64,000 bases of DNA, taken from Tiliqua scincoides (taxonomy: Eukaryota; Chordata; Lepidosauria; Squamata; Scincidae). Location: NCBI RefSeq assembly GCF_035046505.1, contig NC_089827.1, positions 65,098,856 to 65,162,855 of the forward strand, written 5' to 3'. The notes beneath the pieces were generated by a model. The model was not told the origin of the DNA and ran no database searches. It was given only the letters and a program-made list of their open reading frames with translations. Shown in pieces: positions 45,401 to 56,775 of the stretch; the stretch's first letter is position 1; every line of letters starts with the position of its first letter. The position numbers and the translations under genes are program-made.

Positions 45401-46257
45401 CCTCTGTAAGAAACACTCTGGGCATATTGCACAATTAGCTTCTTGCATGAGGGCTGCAGTCACACTTGATTGTACAAATCCAAACTCCTTTATGCACATT
45501 TGGGAAAATGTGAAACAGGTTGCCTTTAAAATTTTGATAGTTGGGGATTTTTGTTTCTTGATGCATTTGGGGATTTCCTCTAATGTTAGACAAATGTAAC
45601 ATGCATTTGAATACAGACTCTTTAGTGGTGATGTTTTACAACTAATTTGTCAGAATTTTTGTGAGAGAAACATGTGTTGTGTTATGCTCAGTATGTGCCA
45701 TCTGGGTTTCAGATATCTTTGATTATTGTCCCACCTCCCCTGCCTCTCCATGTAATTTAGATCAATTCCAGTCTAAAAAGGTGTTCTTGAGGGCATTTGT
45801 GAAAATAGTCTGAGGTCTTTTGTGTTATGATGTAACCAAGGAAGAGGAGCTGGGGGCCAAGTGTAGCACCAAGTCTTCTGCTACAGCAGAAGCAAGGATA
45901 TCCTTAGCAGGAGCGCTCAGCGGTTGCCTTTGAAATTCTTTTTCAAAGGAACTGAGCTGAAAAGGTGCTTTGGACTTAACAGAGGAAAACTGAGACATTT
46001 GCCTAGGGGCATATTGACCAGTTTGCCCTGTCCCCAGATACTGATGGATGGTAGGAAATAGGACTGAAGAGGATGGATGGAGGTTGGGAGAAGGTGAGGC
46101 AATCATGCCCCCCAAGGTGAAGGGAGTGAAAGCTTGCTTACTTCATTTCACTGGATGAGTGTTCCCAGAAGACTCAGAGGGTGGATGTAAGTAAAACTTC
46201 TGAATAAACGCACATAGAATGGCACTCCAATATACCTTTTACATTTATTTGCAAAAT
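45401..46257. other. Intergenic, nothing recognised
   Basis: No recurring repeat or gene-like signal. The 96-codon minus frame at 45825-46115 has no known domain. Confidence 0.4.
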
Positions 46258-46312
46258 TTTAAACAATAATAATCATACTTATACATTGCTTTTCAACAAA
46301 AAGTGACCATCA
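46258..46312 (-). mobile_element. Short retroposon 3' end (fragment)
   Basis: AACAATAATAATCATACTTATACATTGCTTTTCAACAAAAAGTG-like order (tail then core), the same as 24386-24570. Confidence 0.5.
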
Positions 46313-46695
46313 GTGGTCATTTTGGGAGCACAGGCATATGAGGCAGTAGCACTCCCAGTCCACCAGCGTATTACCAGCCACCTTCCAGAGCAGGTAAGGT
46401 AGTGGTGGGGCAGGGAGGGGGCATGACTGGGTGTGGGGAGGCTGCAGGAGGGGGTGCATGTGGTGGCAATGGTGCATGCCAGATCCTATCCCTCTTTTCA
46501 GCAACCTCCTTGCACCCTTTCTCTCTTTGGATCATAGCTGGTGCAGGTTCACGGAGATACACTACTGGTTGGGAGGCTTACAGAGGTTTAAGGGGATTTA
46601 AATTCCCCCCCCCCCAACTGATACAGTGCACCTGTTTTTGGCTGCACTACTGGGGAGGAAGGGAGGGAGAGAAAGGATTGGACTCTGCATTTCAA

Positions 46696-47290
46696 AGTAC
46701 AGGTGGTGCCTCAGTATCCTCAGGGGGTCTATTCCCAGATCCCCTGCAAATACTGAAATCTGTGGATAATGAAGTCCGCGGATTTGGCACCTTTAACCCT
46801 CTGAACGTGACTAGAGTAGAACTCTGGTAATGTCCAGAGGGCATTCTGAGGGCTGGGGAGGCCACACATGTCCCTCAGTATGACTTCCAAGGCCTTGGGG
46901 AGGCCTTAGAACATCACTTCCAGTTCTCGGTGGAAACTGGAAGTGACATTTAAAGGCCTTATAAGGCCTTTGGAGGGCTGGGATAGCCCTCACCAACTGT
47001 GACTAGAGCTCTCCCCAACCTTAACTGACCTTATAAGGCCTTTAAATGTCAATTCTGGTTCCTGCCCAGAATTGAAAGTGATGTTCAAAGGCCTCAAGGC
47101 CTTCATTCTGAGGGCTGCAGAGGCCATGCTCGGCCTCCCTGGCCCTCAGAATGCCCTCCGGACATGAACGGAGCTCTGCTCCAGTTGTATTTGGAAAGGT
47201 ATAGGTCGCCCCTGATCGGGGCTCATTATGGATCAGTGGACCCACATTGAGCCAAATCAGATGATCAGACGCGACCAATAGAAGCAGGAG
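46696..47290. repeat. Repeat block with GGCCTTATAAGGCC motifs
   Basis: Left end AGGTGGTGCCTCAGTATCCT resembles pogo/Tigger-type ends. Inside, GGCATTCTGAGGGCTGGGGA, its near-complement CCCTGGCCCTCAGAATGCCC, and CTTATAAGGCCTTT repeats indicate a large inverted structure. Boundaries and family uncertain. Confidence 0.45.
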
Positions 47291-48531
47291 ACTAACTCTT
47301 AAGACATTTTAAGATGATTTCTTTTGGTGTTCAAGTGGGGTGTGGCTATGGGGGTTGTCATGATGAATTCCTGTACTTCAAAATTTAACACCACACCAGA
47401 TGTACGTATGCTGGATGTAACCCAGCTTGAAGGTAATTATGGAGAGTCAGAGTCCCTTAAAGAGCAACTGCAGAAGCTTCATTTTTGGAGCAGAAATTAC
47501 CTTTTCCCATGCTATCATCAGAAAGGCTAGAGTACAAGCCACAGAGCAGACTCTGTTCCCTACCCTTCCCACAACTGCAGGATTGAATAAATTATGGCAG
47601 CTTATCTGGCAGGGACAACATTTGCACCCAATGCACTCTGCCCTTTGAGCAGATGCTGTTGCAATGCTGAGTATGTTAAAAACTTGTGATAGTAGAATGG
47701 AGATTATTTGGGCCAAATTCCTGTCTCAGTTACATCGGCCAACTCCCTGAACTCCAAAGAGTAGCTGAAACAGAAGTTTGATTCATAAATGATAGGGTTT
47801 GATGGCTGTCGCTGAACACCTTTTCTACACATTTTCCTTGGGATCAATACGGAAGTTAGTTAAGCCAAATTCTTCCGAAGGACTGGCAATAAACACGTTC
47901 TCTTTGGATGAAGACAGGCACGTGCATTCCAAAGGCCAAATGAGACGATGTGCCTGTTGCGTGATTGGGGACTGTGCATTTGTTTGCTAACGTGTCAACA
48001 GCAGCCATGTGCACTCCCAATCCTCAAGGTGGCAAATTCATGTTTTAAAGAATGGGCGCAGAGATATAGAAAGCACATGGCCAGTCAATGAAGTGCATTG
48101 AAAAGTCAAGCTGCAAGAGCTTCTTTCCCCTTCCCAGCTGAATTCTAGCAAGTAGAAAGAGTACAGTTTCCAAAACTAGGTATCTGAGTATTGTGGGAAT
48201 GGGGATTTCCGGGTCTGTTAACCCATTTTCCTTTTACTGATTTGTTTGCAAGAAAGCTTACTTTGTATGGCTGAAAGTGAGAGCAGTGATGGAGGAACTG
48301 ATCCACGGTAGCTAGCAAGATAACGAAGAATAGAGGCTTGTTGAAATGCACATCTCAAATAGCTTTGGCCTAGTTCTTACATTCGTTTTTTTGGATGTAC
48401 TGTCCACACTATTCTTACCTTCCGTGACAGAGTAGCAGTGTGATGACTTTTCCATAGCACTTTCACATGATGAACCCATGCAGAGGAGCTAGTTTGGATT
48501 TGAGTCAGCATGATGGACTAGTTAGATTGTT
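47291..48531. other. Intergenic, nothing recognised
   Basis: Unique-looking DNA without coding or repeat signal that I can identify. Confidence 0.4.
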
Positions 48532-49047
48532 GGGGCGCAATCCTAACCCCCGCAAGTCACTTGCGCCAACCTGGGGGTGTCACAAATGTGCCATAAGGCA
48601 CATTTACACTGACTTAGGAGTCAGGGAGGCCAGCACAAGGAGTTGTGCTGGCCTCCCTACACCGGATCCAGGCCTGGTGGGGTTAAGTTTGTGTCAGTCG
48701 AGCTTGACCAACAGGGGTCTGGGGGGGGCGTGGGGAGGGCAGGGAAGAGGCGTTTTGGGGTGGGGGAGGGCGGCATTCCCGGGACAGGGTGGGTAGGCAG
48801 GGAGTGGGAAGCAGCGCCAGGATCTGGCAGTTATGCCGGATCCTGACCCTGTTCCCGGGCAGCATGGCGTGGCCCCTGGCTGGTGGCGCAGATCCAAGTA
48901 GACCCATTGGGGACAGTGCAGTGCAATACAGGGTAAGGGGAAAATTTTCCCCTTGCCTTGTGCTGTGATGCTTTTAGCCCCAAATTTGTGCTGGATGCAG
49001 CACATGCCTGCTGGCCTTCCTGCTCCAGTGCAAGTTAGGATTGGGCT
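48532..49047. mobile_element. Long GC-rich CAATCC-type DNA element
   Basis: Ends GGGGCGCAATCCTAACCCC and GTTAGGATTGGGCTGTC; internal AATGTGCCATAAGGCACATT palindrome; GC-rich centre. About 516 bp. The 109- and 129-codon frames inside are chance. Confidence 0.78.
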
Positions 49048-49200
49048 GTCTGAGTAACAAAACTCTGGTCTCTGCTCTGCCATGAAGCTCCCTTGGAAAA
49101 CTTGCTTTCTCTTGACTTAACCTACCTTATTGTGTGAGGGGGGGGCACTCCCTATGCAGCCCGGAGGTCCTTGGGGAATGGAGAGGAATGGATTAAAATA

Positions 49201-49671
49201 CAGTCAGTTCTTGCTACCTGCAGATTGGCACCCTGTGGATTAGTTTATCTGCAGGGAGCAGGATTGACACGCACCTCGCTTTGTTCATTGTGTGCTCTCA
49301 GCTATCCACAGTCTCTGCTGCCTTCAGAAGGACTCTGCTGCATTCAGGAAGCCAGTACTGACCTTCAAAATGGTGTCCACCAGGATATTTTAAAGGGCTC
49401 TGCGCTAGTTGTGGGTGCCATTTTGGAAGGTCTCTGCTGCCTTCCTAACATCTCTGATGTCTTGCAATAGTCTCTGCTGGCTTCCTGAGGGTCTCTGTTA
49501 CTGGTCACCACTGGAAATTGAGGTTCTCCTCTGCCTGCAGGTAAGCTTTCCCTCCCTAACCCCTCCCACTAACCCCATTGATCCCATTGGATCAATGGTT
49601 CACTATCCGTAGATTCACTAACTGCTGGGGTTTTTAGGAACCTTACCCCAGCGGTTAATGAGAACTGGTTG
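49201..49671. mobile_element. pogo/Tigger-type element with TA duplication
   Basis: Inverted ends CAGTCAGTTCTTGCTACCTG and AACCGCTGG...-type mirror ending AGAACTGGTTG, with TA at 49199-49200 and 49672-49673. CAG-starting ends with a following TATCC-like block are typical of pogo-type Tc1/mariner elements. 471 bp, no transposase frame. Confidence 0.7.
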
Positions 49672-49844
49672 TATAGGAATAATTACTACATCATGGAGAA
49701 TAGATTTTTGATCCCACCACAACAGGGACATGATACAAAAAAAAGATTCTCTACAAAAAAAGGGGGGAAGGATGATGCCTAGTGGTGGGTGTTTTACCAT
49801 TACAAAAATAATTGTAGAGCTAAAGAGAAACTTTAGCTAATTTA

Positions 49845-50473
49845 GGTCCAAATCCTAACCCGTTTTCCAGCACTGTCATAGCTGTGCCAATGGGATGTGT
49901 GCTGCATCCTGCAGTTGGGGGACACTCATGGAGGTCACCTCAAAGCAAGGGAATGTTTATTTCCTTACCTAGGAGCTCTTGTTGGCATCCTTCAGTCTCG
50001 GAAGACTATGGTATCGCACTCTGAATAGTGTTCTGGAACATTGTCCTCTCCAGTGCTCGAACCCTGGGTAAAGTAGATATGGAGGATAGACTGTTACCCA
50101 TGCAGCAAATCCCCCCTCTCCACGTCGCTGAGATGGTCCAGTGGAAAGACAGAAGCCAATACGGTTGGTTCCAGCGGCGTCGCAGGAGTTGCCAGAACGT
50201 GACTGTGTTCAGCCATGAACTGCCTCTGGATTTTGCCTTGAGGTTGACTCCTGAAGCCTTTTCCATAACTGGATGTAGCCGCAAGCCAGCGGAGGTTTGG
50301 GATCAGAGTTTTCCTTCTCACAGATGAGCTGCCTTCCCAGGCTAACGAGTCCCATCTACCCGGTACCTAAGGTATCTAGGTAGATAGATCTAGATCTACC
50401 TAGGGTATCTACAATGTACCTAGGAGCTACATTGCCCTTATGTCGGTGCTGGAACATGGATTAGGATTGTGCC
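49845..50473. mobile_element. CAATCC-type medium element split by a retroposon
   Basis: Left part GGTCCAAATCCTAACCCG to 49977; right part from 50417 to GATTAGGATTGTGCC at 50473. TTTA lies on both outer sides (49841-49844 and 50474-50477). The insert at 49978-50416 is flanked by a 12-base repeat of the host element. Confidence 0.85.
49978..50416 (-). mobile_element. 439-bp retroposon sharing its 3' tail with the 5S SINE
   Basis: Flanked by perfect 12-base repeats TACCTAGGAGCT at 49966-49977 and 50417-50428, so both ends are exact. On the minus strand its last bases are ATACCATAGTCTTCCGAGAC then TGAAGGATGCCAAC, matching the 5S SINE tail with few changes; the remainder has no 5S or tRNA similarity that I recognise. 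Either the 3' end of the LINE that moves the 5S SINE or another SINE using the same machinery. Overlapping 75- and 92-codon minus frames show no RT motif. Confidence 0.88.
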
Positions 50474-50688
50474 TTTAATTGGAGTTCTTGCATCATTTCT
50501 CTTATTCTTCAAAAGGGAAATGTATTTGGATATATGATATGCACATTGCTCTTCCTGGGCAAAATATAACTGGCATCTCAAGAGGTCATAGTCCTATATG
50601 ATCTGCATTGCTCTATGATCTCTCTGTTTTAAGGGTTTCCCACCTTTCATCTTCTCCAACTCACAGATCCCATGAAAATGGATTGCCA

Positions 50689-52436
50689 GAGGAGGAGGAG
50701 CCAACAGTGGATGAACAGACATGTCCCCAGGAGCTCCTGGGAGACAGTTTGTTTTCCCCCAAATACTGCAGGTCTGAAGAGGACCTGAAGATCTTTGTTA
50801 GGAGAGACAAGATCTTCATTGGTGCAGGTATATGTGAAACTGAAACTTGGGAGGGGGGTCTTTCTTCTCAGAGGAATCTAACTGTTTGTGAAAGTATTGG
50901 GGAGGTGCAGTGATCTGCAATCAAGCTGCTGGCTCCGTGCTGAGATGCCATATGGAGGGGGGAAAAAGCGTGAAGTGTAAAGTTTAAGCTGGACATTTAA
51001 GATAAGCAAGTGTTAGTATTGTCCCTGACTCTGATTGACTGATTTGGCTAAAAGCCCTGGATATATTGGAGACGTTAGCGAGAGACTTTTTAAGGAGGTT
51101 GAAAGTGCTCTTTTTCTCTGTCGTGGAATAAATTGGTGGTGGATTATAATTACAACTATAACTTGGGTGTGAACTAAAATCCAGAATTATTCTTGGACAT
51201 AATTGGATATAAATATAATTCTCATTAGATTTGAAAGAGCTTTGTTTTCTCTGCACCAGAGACGGTGAGACTGTTTTCTTTCGTTTCATTTTTCTTTCCG
51301 TTAACCGCACTGGACTGTTATCTGCAAGAGGTATGTAAGGAATGCAGATGGCAGAGTCGTAATGATGTGGTAGAAGTGAGGAGAATAAAATGTTGTGGAC
51401 ATCTAGTGGACTAGAGAGAAATTGCAAAATGGACTCTGTTCCAGAAATGTGGATATAGAAAATCTTGATTAATATGGAGAGATTGCTTGTTATGGAGCGA
51501 CAACAGCTGAATTGGTCCTTGCAGATTCAAGCCAGTCTGGAGACTCTTTCCCAACAGATAGATGTCTGTAAGGAACAATTGGAAGATGTGAAGAAACAAG
51601 CAGAAGATAAACAAGGGAGTGAAAAAGCGAACAAGGAGGAAAATCAACAGGATGATCAACAGGACGAAGAAGAGGCGCTGATGGAGATCAAGAAAGATAT
51701 GATGGATAGAGTAACAGGAGTGCCCAAATCACAAAATTTGTTGGAACAAGAAGGAGAAAATATATCCCAGTTAACTGGAAGAATGAACACACCCTATATA
51801 AGAAAGTGTAGATCAATCAGATTCTGTTATAGAGATAAATTATTAAAGATATTACAGGAGAAAAAATGGAAAGTAAGAAAGAAAGAGAACCCTGAGGGGT
51901 AATCTGAGGGTTAATGAAAATTGGAGGATTTATTCAGCTAATAACAATGGTTCAAATTTATTTGAAGAAAAAAATATGTATGAAATTGATAAATATGAAT
52001 TAGAATGTATTTTAAAAAATATAGCTGGAAATGTAAATGTGTAGAAGAATTGTTTTATATGTGGTTATTATGTCAAAGAAAAAAGTGTAATTAGATTGGA
52101 GAATTAGATTGGAGTTGAAATAGCTGAGGTGATAATTTTGGTAATTAGATTATTTTGTTTTAATATTAATGAGCAATCGAAGTTAGTTTACGCTTGGTAG
52201 AAAGTGAATATTTAGAAAATATAGTATAGGGAATTAGGGAAAAATTTATTGTATATTATATAAATAAATGGATAAATCAATAAGAGGTAGAAATAGATGA
52301 GTAAGTAGAGTAGGAGATATAGTATGATTAATTAGTAATGGTATATGGTATTTAGCACTCCTAAATGTATGTTATATGTTTGTATGTTTGTGTGTGTTTA
52401 TTTATTTATTTATTTATTTATAAATTAATAAAAAGT
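50689..52436 (+). mobile_element. Compact 1.75-kb L1-like element with 13-bp duplications
   Basis: Flanked by perfect repeats AAATGGATTGCCA at 50676-50688 and 52437-52449. The 5' end starts GAGGAGGAGGAGCC, the sort of G-rich start of L1 elements, followed by about 770 bases of 5' UTR, one frame resembling the N-terminal part of an L1 ORF1 protein (51465-51902), an AT-rich 3' region, a (TTTA)n run at about 52397-52420 and AATAAA at 52427-52432. No reverse transcriptase is present, so the element must have been moved in trans. Not a product of 5' truncation. Confidence 0.8.
51465..51902 (+). CDS. ORF1-like coiled-coil protein of the L1-like element
   Basis: 145 codons. Residues about 10-55 (ERQQLNWSLQIQASLETLSQ, then QIDVCKEQLEDVKKQAED) have heptad-like spacing of L and I suited to a coiled coil. 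An acidic, glutamine-rich stretch follows (NKEENQQDDQQDEEEALMEI) and a basic end (LLKILQEKKWKVRKKENPEG). This layout resembles the N-terminal coiled coil of L1 ORF1p, but the RRM and C-terminal domains are lacking. I see no stop before the end. Whether it is translated is unknown; it may simply be a remnant of the deleted parent. Confidence 0.5.
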   Translation: MINMERLLVMERQQLNWSLQIQASLETLSQQIDVCKEQLEDVKKQAEDKQGSEKANKEENQQDDQQDEEEALMEIKKDMMDRVTGVPKSQNLLEQEGENISQLTGRMNTPYIRKCRSIRFCYRDKLLKILQEKKWKVRKKENPEG

Positions 52437-52449
52437 AAATGGATTGCCA

Positions 52450-53180
52450 TCTGCTTTCAGACCCATCTAGGTACAGGTTTTTTGTTGGTAACTAACTGCA
52501 CACCTCACTGTTGTATTGTGGCAGGTTTAAAAGGAGACATCATGTTCTGTGTTCCTATTTAGCTTTGTAATACTGCACATGGAGAGGAAACAAGCCGGCC
52601 GATGAAAATTTTATAGTAATCTGTATTTGTAAATCCAGATTTAATGTGTCACCCTGTGTAAAAGAAACCTACTATTTTTAAAGCCTGCTTCAAACTCTTT
52701 CAAGTCTTAGCCAAGTGTGGGAGAGGTAAGATAGAGTGTGCGGTGTTCTGATTGGTCCTTTGCCAGCACACTGGTCCTCAAGAGAATGTGGCGGCCCAGG
52801 TTTTAAAGAGCAACTCCCAGCCTCTTTGAAAGGTTTGTGGCTTTTTGAAGATGGCACACAGAGCCACGTTTCCTTCGGACAAGAGTGCTGAGCAAAAGCA
52901 GGAGGCTATGGAGAATGTGCGCTTTACATAGAGAAGGAGGTTTACATGGCATCTTCAGTTAGGAATGTCTGGAAGCAGGCCTGGGAAAAAGCCCAGCCTT
53001 GAACCAGGGAGAGTGACTACCTATTAGGGTATACAGAACTGGAAGAGAGCAGCCAGTGATCTGTCTGCAAGAGGCAGCTTCACATGTTCATGTGACACAG
53101 AATTATGGAAAATAAGCAAATATGCATGTACCAGAACATCCGTCCTTACGTGGTCTCAAGACAAATACCTGAGAGATCAA
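52450..53180. other. Intergenic, nothing recognised
   Basis: Anonymous DNA after the L1-like element; no repeat seen elsewhere in the window. Confidence 0.4.
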
Positions 53181-53694
53181 CAGCCCAACCCTAACTAAAA
53201 TTCCCGTGCATCAATGCAGCAGCACTAGCACTGGCACTGTTGTACCTTACAGGGATATACTGGCTGCTGGAGTGACATTGTCCTTGGGGTGACATTCGTT
53301 CCCTTGTCCTAGGGTAAGTCCCAGCAGCTGAAACAGGTCAACTTGAACCTGCACCAGCGATATTGCTGGGGCAAGTCTGCAGGCAGATCAGTCCTGAGGG
53401 TAGCATATGGTACATGCCGGTTATCCCACCCCCTCCTGGGCCCGATCCACCTACCCTGCTTCATCTCCTCCCCATTCCGCCTCCTCCTCACTCTCCCCCA
53501 CCCTTGCGCTGGACTTACCTGGTCCAGCAGGCATCCTGACGACCACTGGCATGCATAGGAAGACTCCGGCCTTCCCACCGGTGGACCAGCTACAAACGTG
53601 ATCACAGAGTGCTTTACGGCACTTTTGCAACAGCTTGTGCCGGTGGTACATGGGTTCCTCCCGTGCAGCCCGATCATATTCAGATTAGGCTGTA
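53181..53694. mobile_element. Long GC-rich CAATCC-type DNA element (diverged)
   Basis: Ends CAGCCCAACCCTAACTAAAA and CAGATTAGGCTGT; internal AGTGCTTTACGGCACTTTTG corresponds to the GTGCTTTATGGCACATTTG core of the 58.3 kb copy. The 159-codon minus frame lies in it and is not a gene. Confidence 0.7.
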
Positions 53695-54788
53695 TGTTTA
53701 GTTGCAAGAAAGATCCATTCTTGTACTTGGAAAGTGGGACAAGGCGATAATGCTGGACGATTTTGTCAGTCGGGCTTAAATTTAACACAGAGCATCAGCC
53801 AGTTTCAAATGACAAATTGCTGGGTGAGAACAGCTGTTAACAGCTCTGTTCATCTTCCTAGGGCCAGAGAGTATAAGCACAACTGTACACAGTAGGCCTA
53901 GAAAAAATTGTGAAGTCTACATGTGATCTGAGCAAAGCTTCAAACTTTTGGCAGTTTTCTACATTTTCCCATGTAGCCATTTATTTAATATGATTTTTAG
54001 TAGGCACAGCTGTAAATATGCGGACAATGAAGTTTATGATGACTCTCCTCTTAAAAACTAAAAAAGTAAATATACAAACCATTCTTCTGGCATACCCAGA
54101 ATAATATGTGGGCGTATAAAAATTAGGAATGGAAAATAATCTACTAGGAAAATATTTTATTGGACAGGGAGAGAAAAGGAGTGGATGTGATAATTAAATT
54201 AAACATACTGAGCTGTATCCTGAGCCACATAAACACTATAAATCTAGAGGTGAAAACTAAACACAGTTCACAGTCTTGGGTTCTGTGCATGCAAGAGCAC
54301 TTTTGGATGGCAGTCTTCAGAATGTATTGTGACAACACACTTCCTCTCAGTGTTTAAAATAAGAAAAGGCAACTGGGAACTCTCAAGGATGTGTTTATCA
54401 CGTGGCATCCTTGGTTTGGGCTTTTTATGTGAGGTCATCTATAAAGTCCTTGGCAGCTTTGGGCCACAATAGCCTGGAGACAGACCATCCGCTTCTCCAA
54501 GTTCCATCCTGATCTCTATGGCTAGCCAACAGTTGGGATGCCAAATATGTCCTGGCAGGATGCCCGTCCTGTTAACAGATGCATGCTGTTGAGAAAGTCA
54601 GCAGGTGAAGTAACAGGAAAACTTCACCCGTGGAATGTCTGCCTGTCATGTAACTGAAATGCACAAGAGGCCTTCTGCAAGAATTGTAGATCTTTTGGTG
54701 GTATCCTCCATCCAGCAAGCTTGTACAATACTTGGCACCATACGTAGAATGTCATAGACACACAGAGACCTGTGCTCCAAACAACTAA
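53695..54788. other. Intergenic, nothing recognised
   Basis: No gene-like or repeated sequence identified. Confidence 0.4.
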
Positions 54789-54872
54789 CAACGAATCCTA
54801 TCCACACTGGGAGTAAGCCCCATTGACTATAATGGAACTTACTTCTGAGTAGGCATGCATAGGATTGGGCTC
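54789..54872. mobile_element. Short palindromic CAATCC-type MITE, TAA duplication
   Basis: 84 bp, AACGAATCCTATCCACACTG to GCATAGGATTGGGCTC, centre AGCCCCATTGACTATAATGG. Flanked by TAA at 54786-54788 and 54873-54875. Confidence 0.85.
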
Positions 54873-55159
54873 TAAATGAATGTTTTATGCATTATGTTTT
54901 TTAACCCACCCTTTCTTTAACAGCTAAGGGCTGTGTTTCTGCTTTCCAGTCCATATTATCCATATGAGGTAGGTTAAACTAGGGGTGTGGCCCTGTGGTG
55001 TAACTAGAAGGGGTGCAAAGCACTAAGTTTTGCAGGGAGCCTCACCACAGTGTGCAAGCGGCCCCTCCCCCTCCCCTCTGGAGCCATTCCAGGTGGGGGA
55101 GCAAAATGGAGGTGAATGCCAGAGGAGACTCAGAGAAGGTGTGCACCATGCCATCACCA

Positions 55160-55440
55160 CAGGATGGTGATGGCGTCTGACCTGGATGCCTTTAAAAGGG
55201 GATTGGACAAATTTATGGAGGAAAATTCCATTGCAGGTCACAAGCCTTGATGGATATGTGCAACCTCCTGGTTTTAGAAGTCATCTACCTCAGAATGCCA
55301 GATGCAAGGGAGGGCACCAGGATGCAGGTCTCTTGTCTTGTGTGCTCCCTGAGGCATCTGGTTGGCCACTGTGACATACAGGAAGCTAGACTAGATGGGC
55401 CTTGGCCTGATCCAACAGGGCTCTTCTTATGTTCTTATAT
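55160..55440 (+). mobile_element. CR1-type LINE 3' region
   Basis: GGATGCCTTTAAAAGGGGAT, CTCCTGGTTTTAGAAGTCAT, CATCTGGTTGGCCACTGTGA and the terminus TCTTCTTATGTTCTTAT. Same family as 44630-45205 in the opposite orientation; about 280 bases long. Confidence 0.8.
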
Positions 55441-56180
55441 CTGCAGTGGGGAGTATGCTGTGCATGCAGAAAATCCCAGGTCTAGTCTCAGACATGTGCA
55501 ATTAAAGATCTCTGGTGGCAGAATCAGGAGAGGACCTGAAGACCTGCTGCCTATCAGCACAGACAACACTGCGCCAGCTGGACTAATGGTTTGACTCGGC
55601 AAAGGGTGACTTCGTATGTTAAAAGCCAAGGCACACTGAACTCATGTTCAAGCCATGTGAAAGTAAATGCCATCCATAACCCCGTCCGCAAATAACTAAT
55701 TCCAACAGCACTTAGCAGATTCAATGTCGTCTATCCTGAAATTAGAGAAGGTGCCAAAGAAAATTGATTAGAGCAGTACTTTTAGAAACTGACCTATGGG
55801 GGGGGGGAGATATAAATAGTTGCATGATCAAGAACTGAAAGCAGGAGATGATGATGGTGGACTTTTCTGAAAAGAAGAAAAAGCCCTTGCGTATTAACAT
55901 ATTATCTTGGAACATCTTGATGAGAAAGACAGGAGGTAAATTTGTTAAAGCAAATGAATAAATGTGCTGTCAAACTTTTAAATAAAATCCATGAGCAAAA
56001 ACATTCAGGATATGCCTTTTTCTGCATTGATGAAACAAGAGCCCTACTCAGGACTCCTGCACCTCCTAGTACCTGACACATGCTGGCCTCTGCCACTCAT
56101 CCTCCTCCTCTGACAATGGAAAGAAAAGCAGAACAGAGTGAAAGAGGAAGTGCAAAGGAGAGGAGAAGGGTTGGCTAGAT

Positions 56181-56541
56181 CAGTGGTTCTTTTTAGCCCA
56201 GGACCCACTTTTTTAGAATGACAGTCTCTTGGGACCCACCAGAAGTGATGTAGTTAACCTGTAAGTGATGTCATCCTGGAAATGACATCATCAAACAGGA
56301 AAAATTTCTAACAATCCTAGGCTGCAGTCCTATCCACACGTATCCAGGAGTAAGCCCCATTGACTATCATTGTTAAAAGCATATTCATAGTAGCCTGTTC
56401 AAAGTACAGATCTCCCCAAAGGCAGTCACATACCATGTTGGCATCAAGTCTAATGTACTCAAAATAAAAAATTGAAATGAATGAGGACCCACCTGAATTT
56501 GGCTCACGACCCACCTAGTGGATTCCAACCCACAAACAGTG
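56181..56541. mobile_element. hAT-type element with internal half MITE
   Basis: Left end CAGTGGTTCTTTTTAGCCCA; right part GGACCCACCTGAATTTGGCT, CGACCCACCTAGTGG and a decayed terminus at 56541. GGCTAGAT precedes it (56173-56180) and follows it (56542-56549). It carries AACAATCCTAGGCTGCAGTC and GGAGTAAGCCCCATTGACTA in the same internal place as the 2774-3115 copy. Confidence 0.85.
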
Positions 56542-56549
56542 GGCTAGAT

Positions 56550-56727
56550 CAGGGGTGTGCAAACTTTTTGGCAGGAGGGCCACATCATCTCTCTGACACT
56601 GTGTTCGGGGGCAGGGAAAAATAATTAATTTACACTTAAAATTGGAATAAATTTACATAAAAGAATATATTAGAGAGGGAACTTATATGAATGAATGAAG
56701 ATCTTGCAGTAGCTCAAGGCCTTGCAC

Positions 56728-56775
<48 letters not shown>

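Noticed and set aside
50006-50321. Overlapping minus frames as a reverse transcriptase remnant of the 439-bp retroposon
   Set aside because: No YADD, SPGPDG or other RT or endonuclease motif is visible, and the frames overlap each other, so no coding claim is made.
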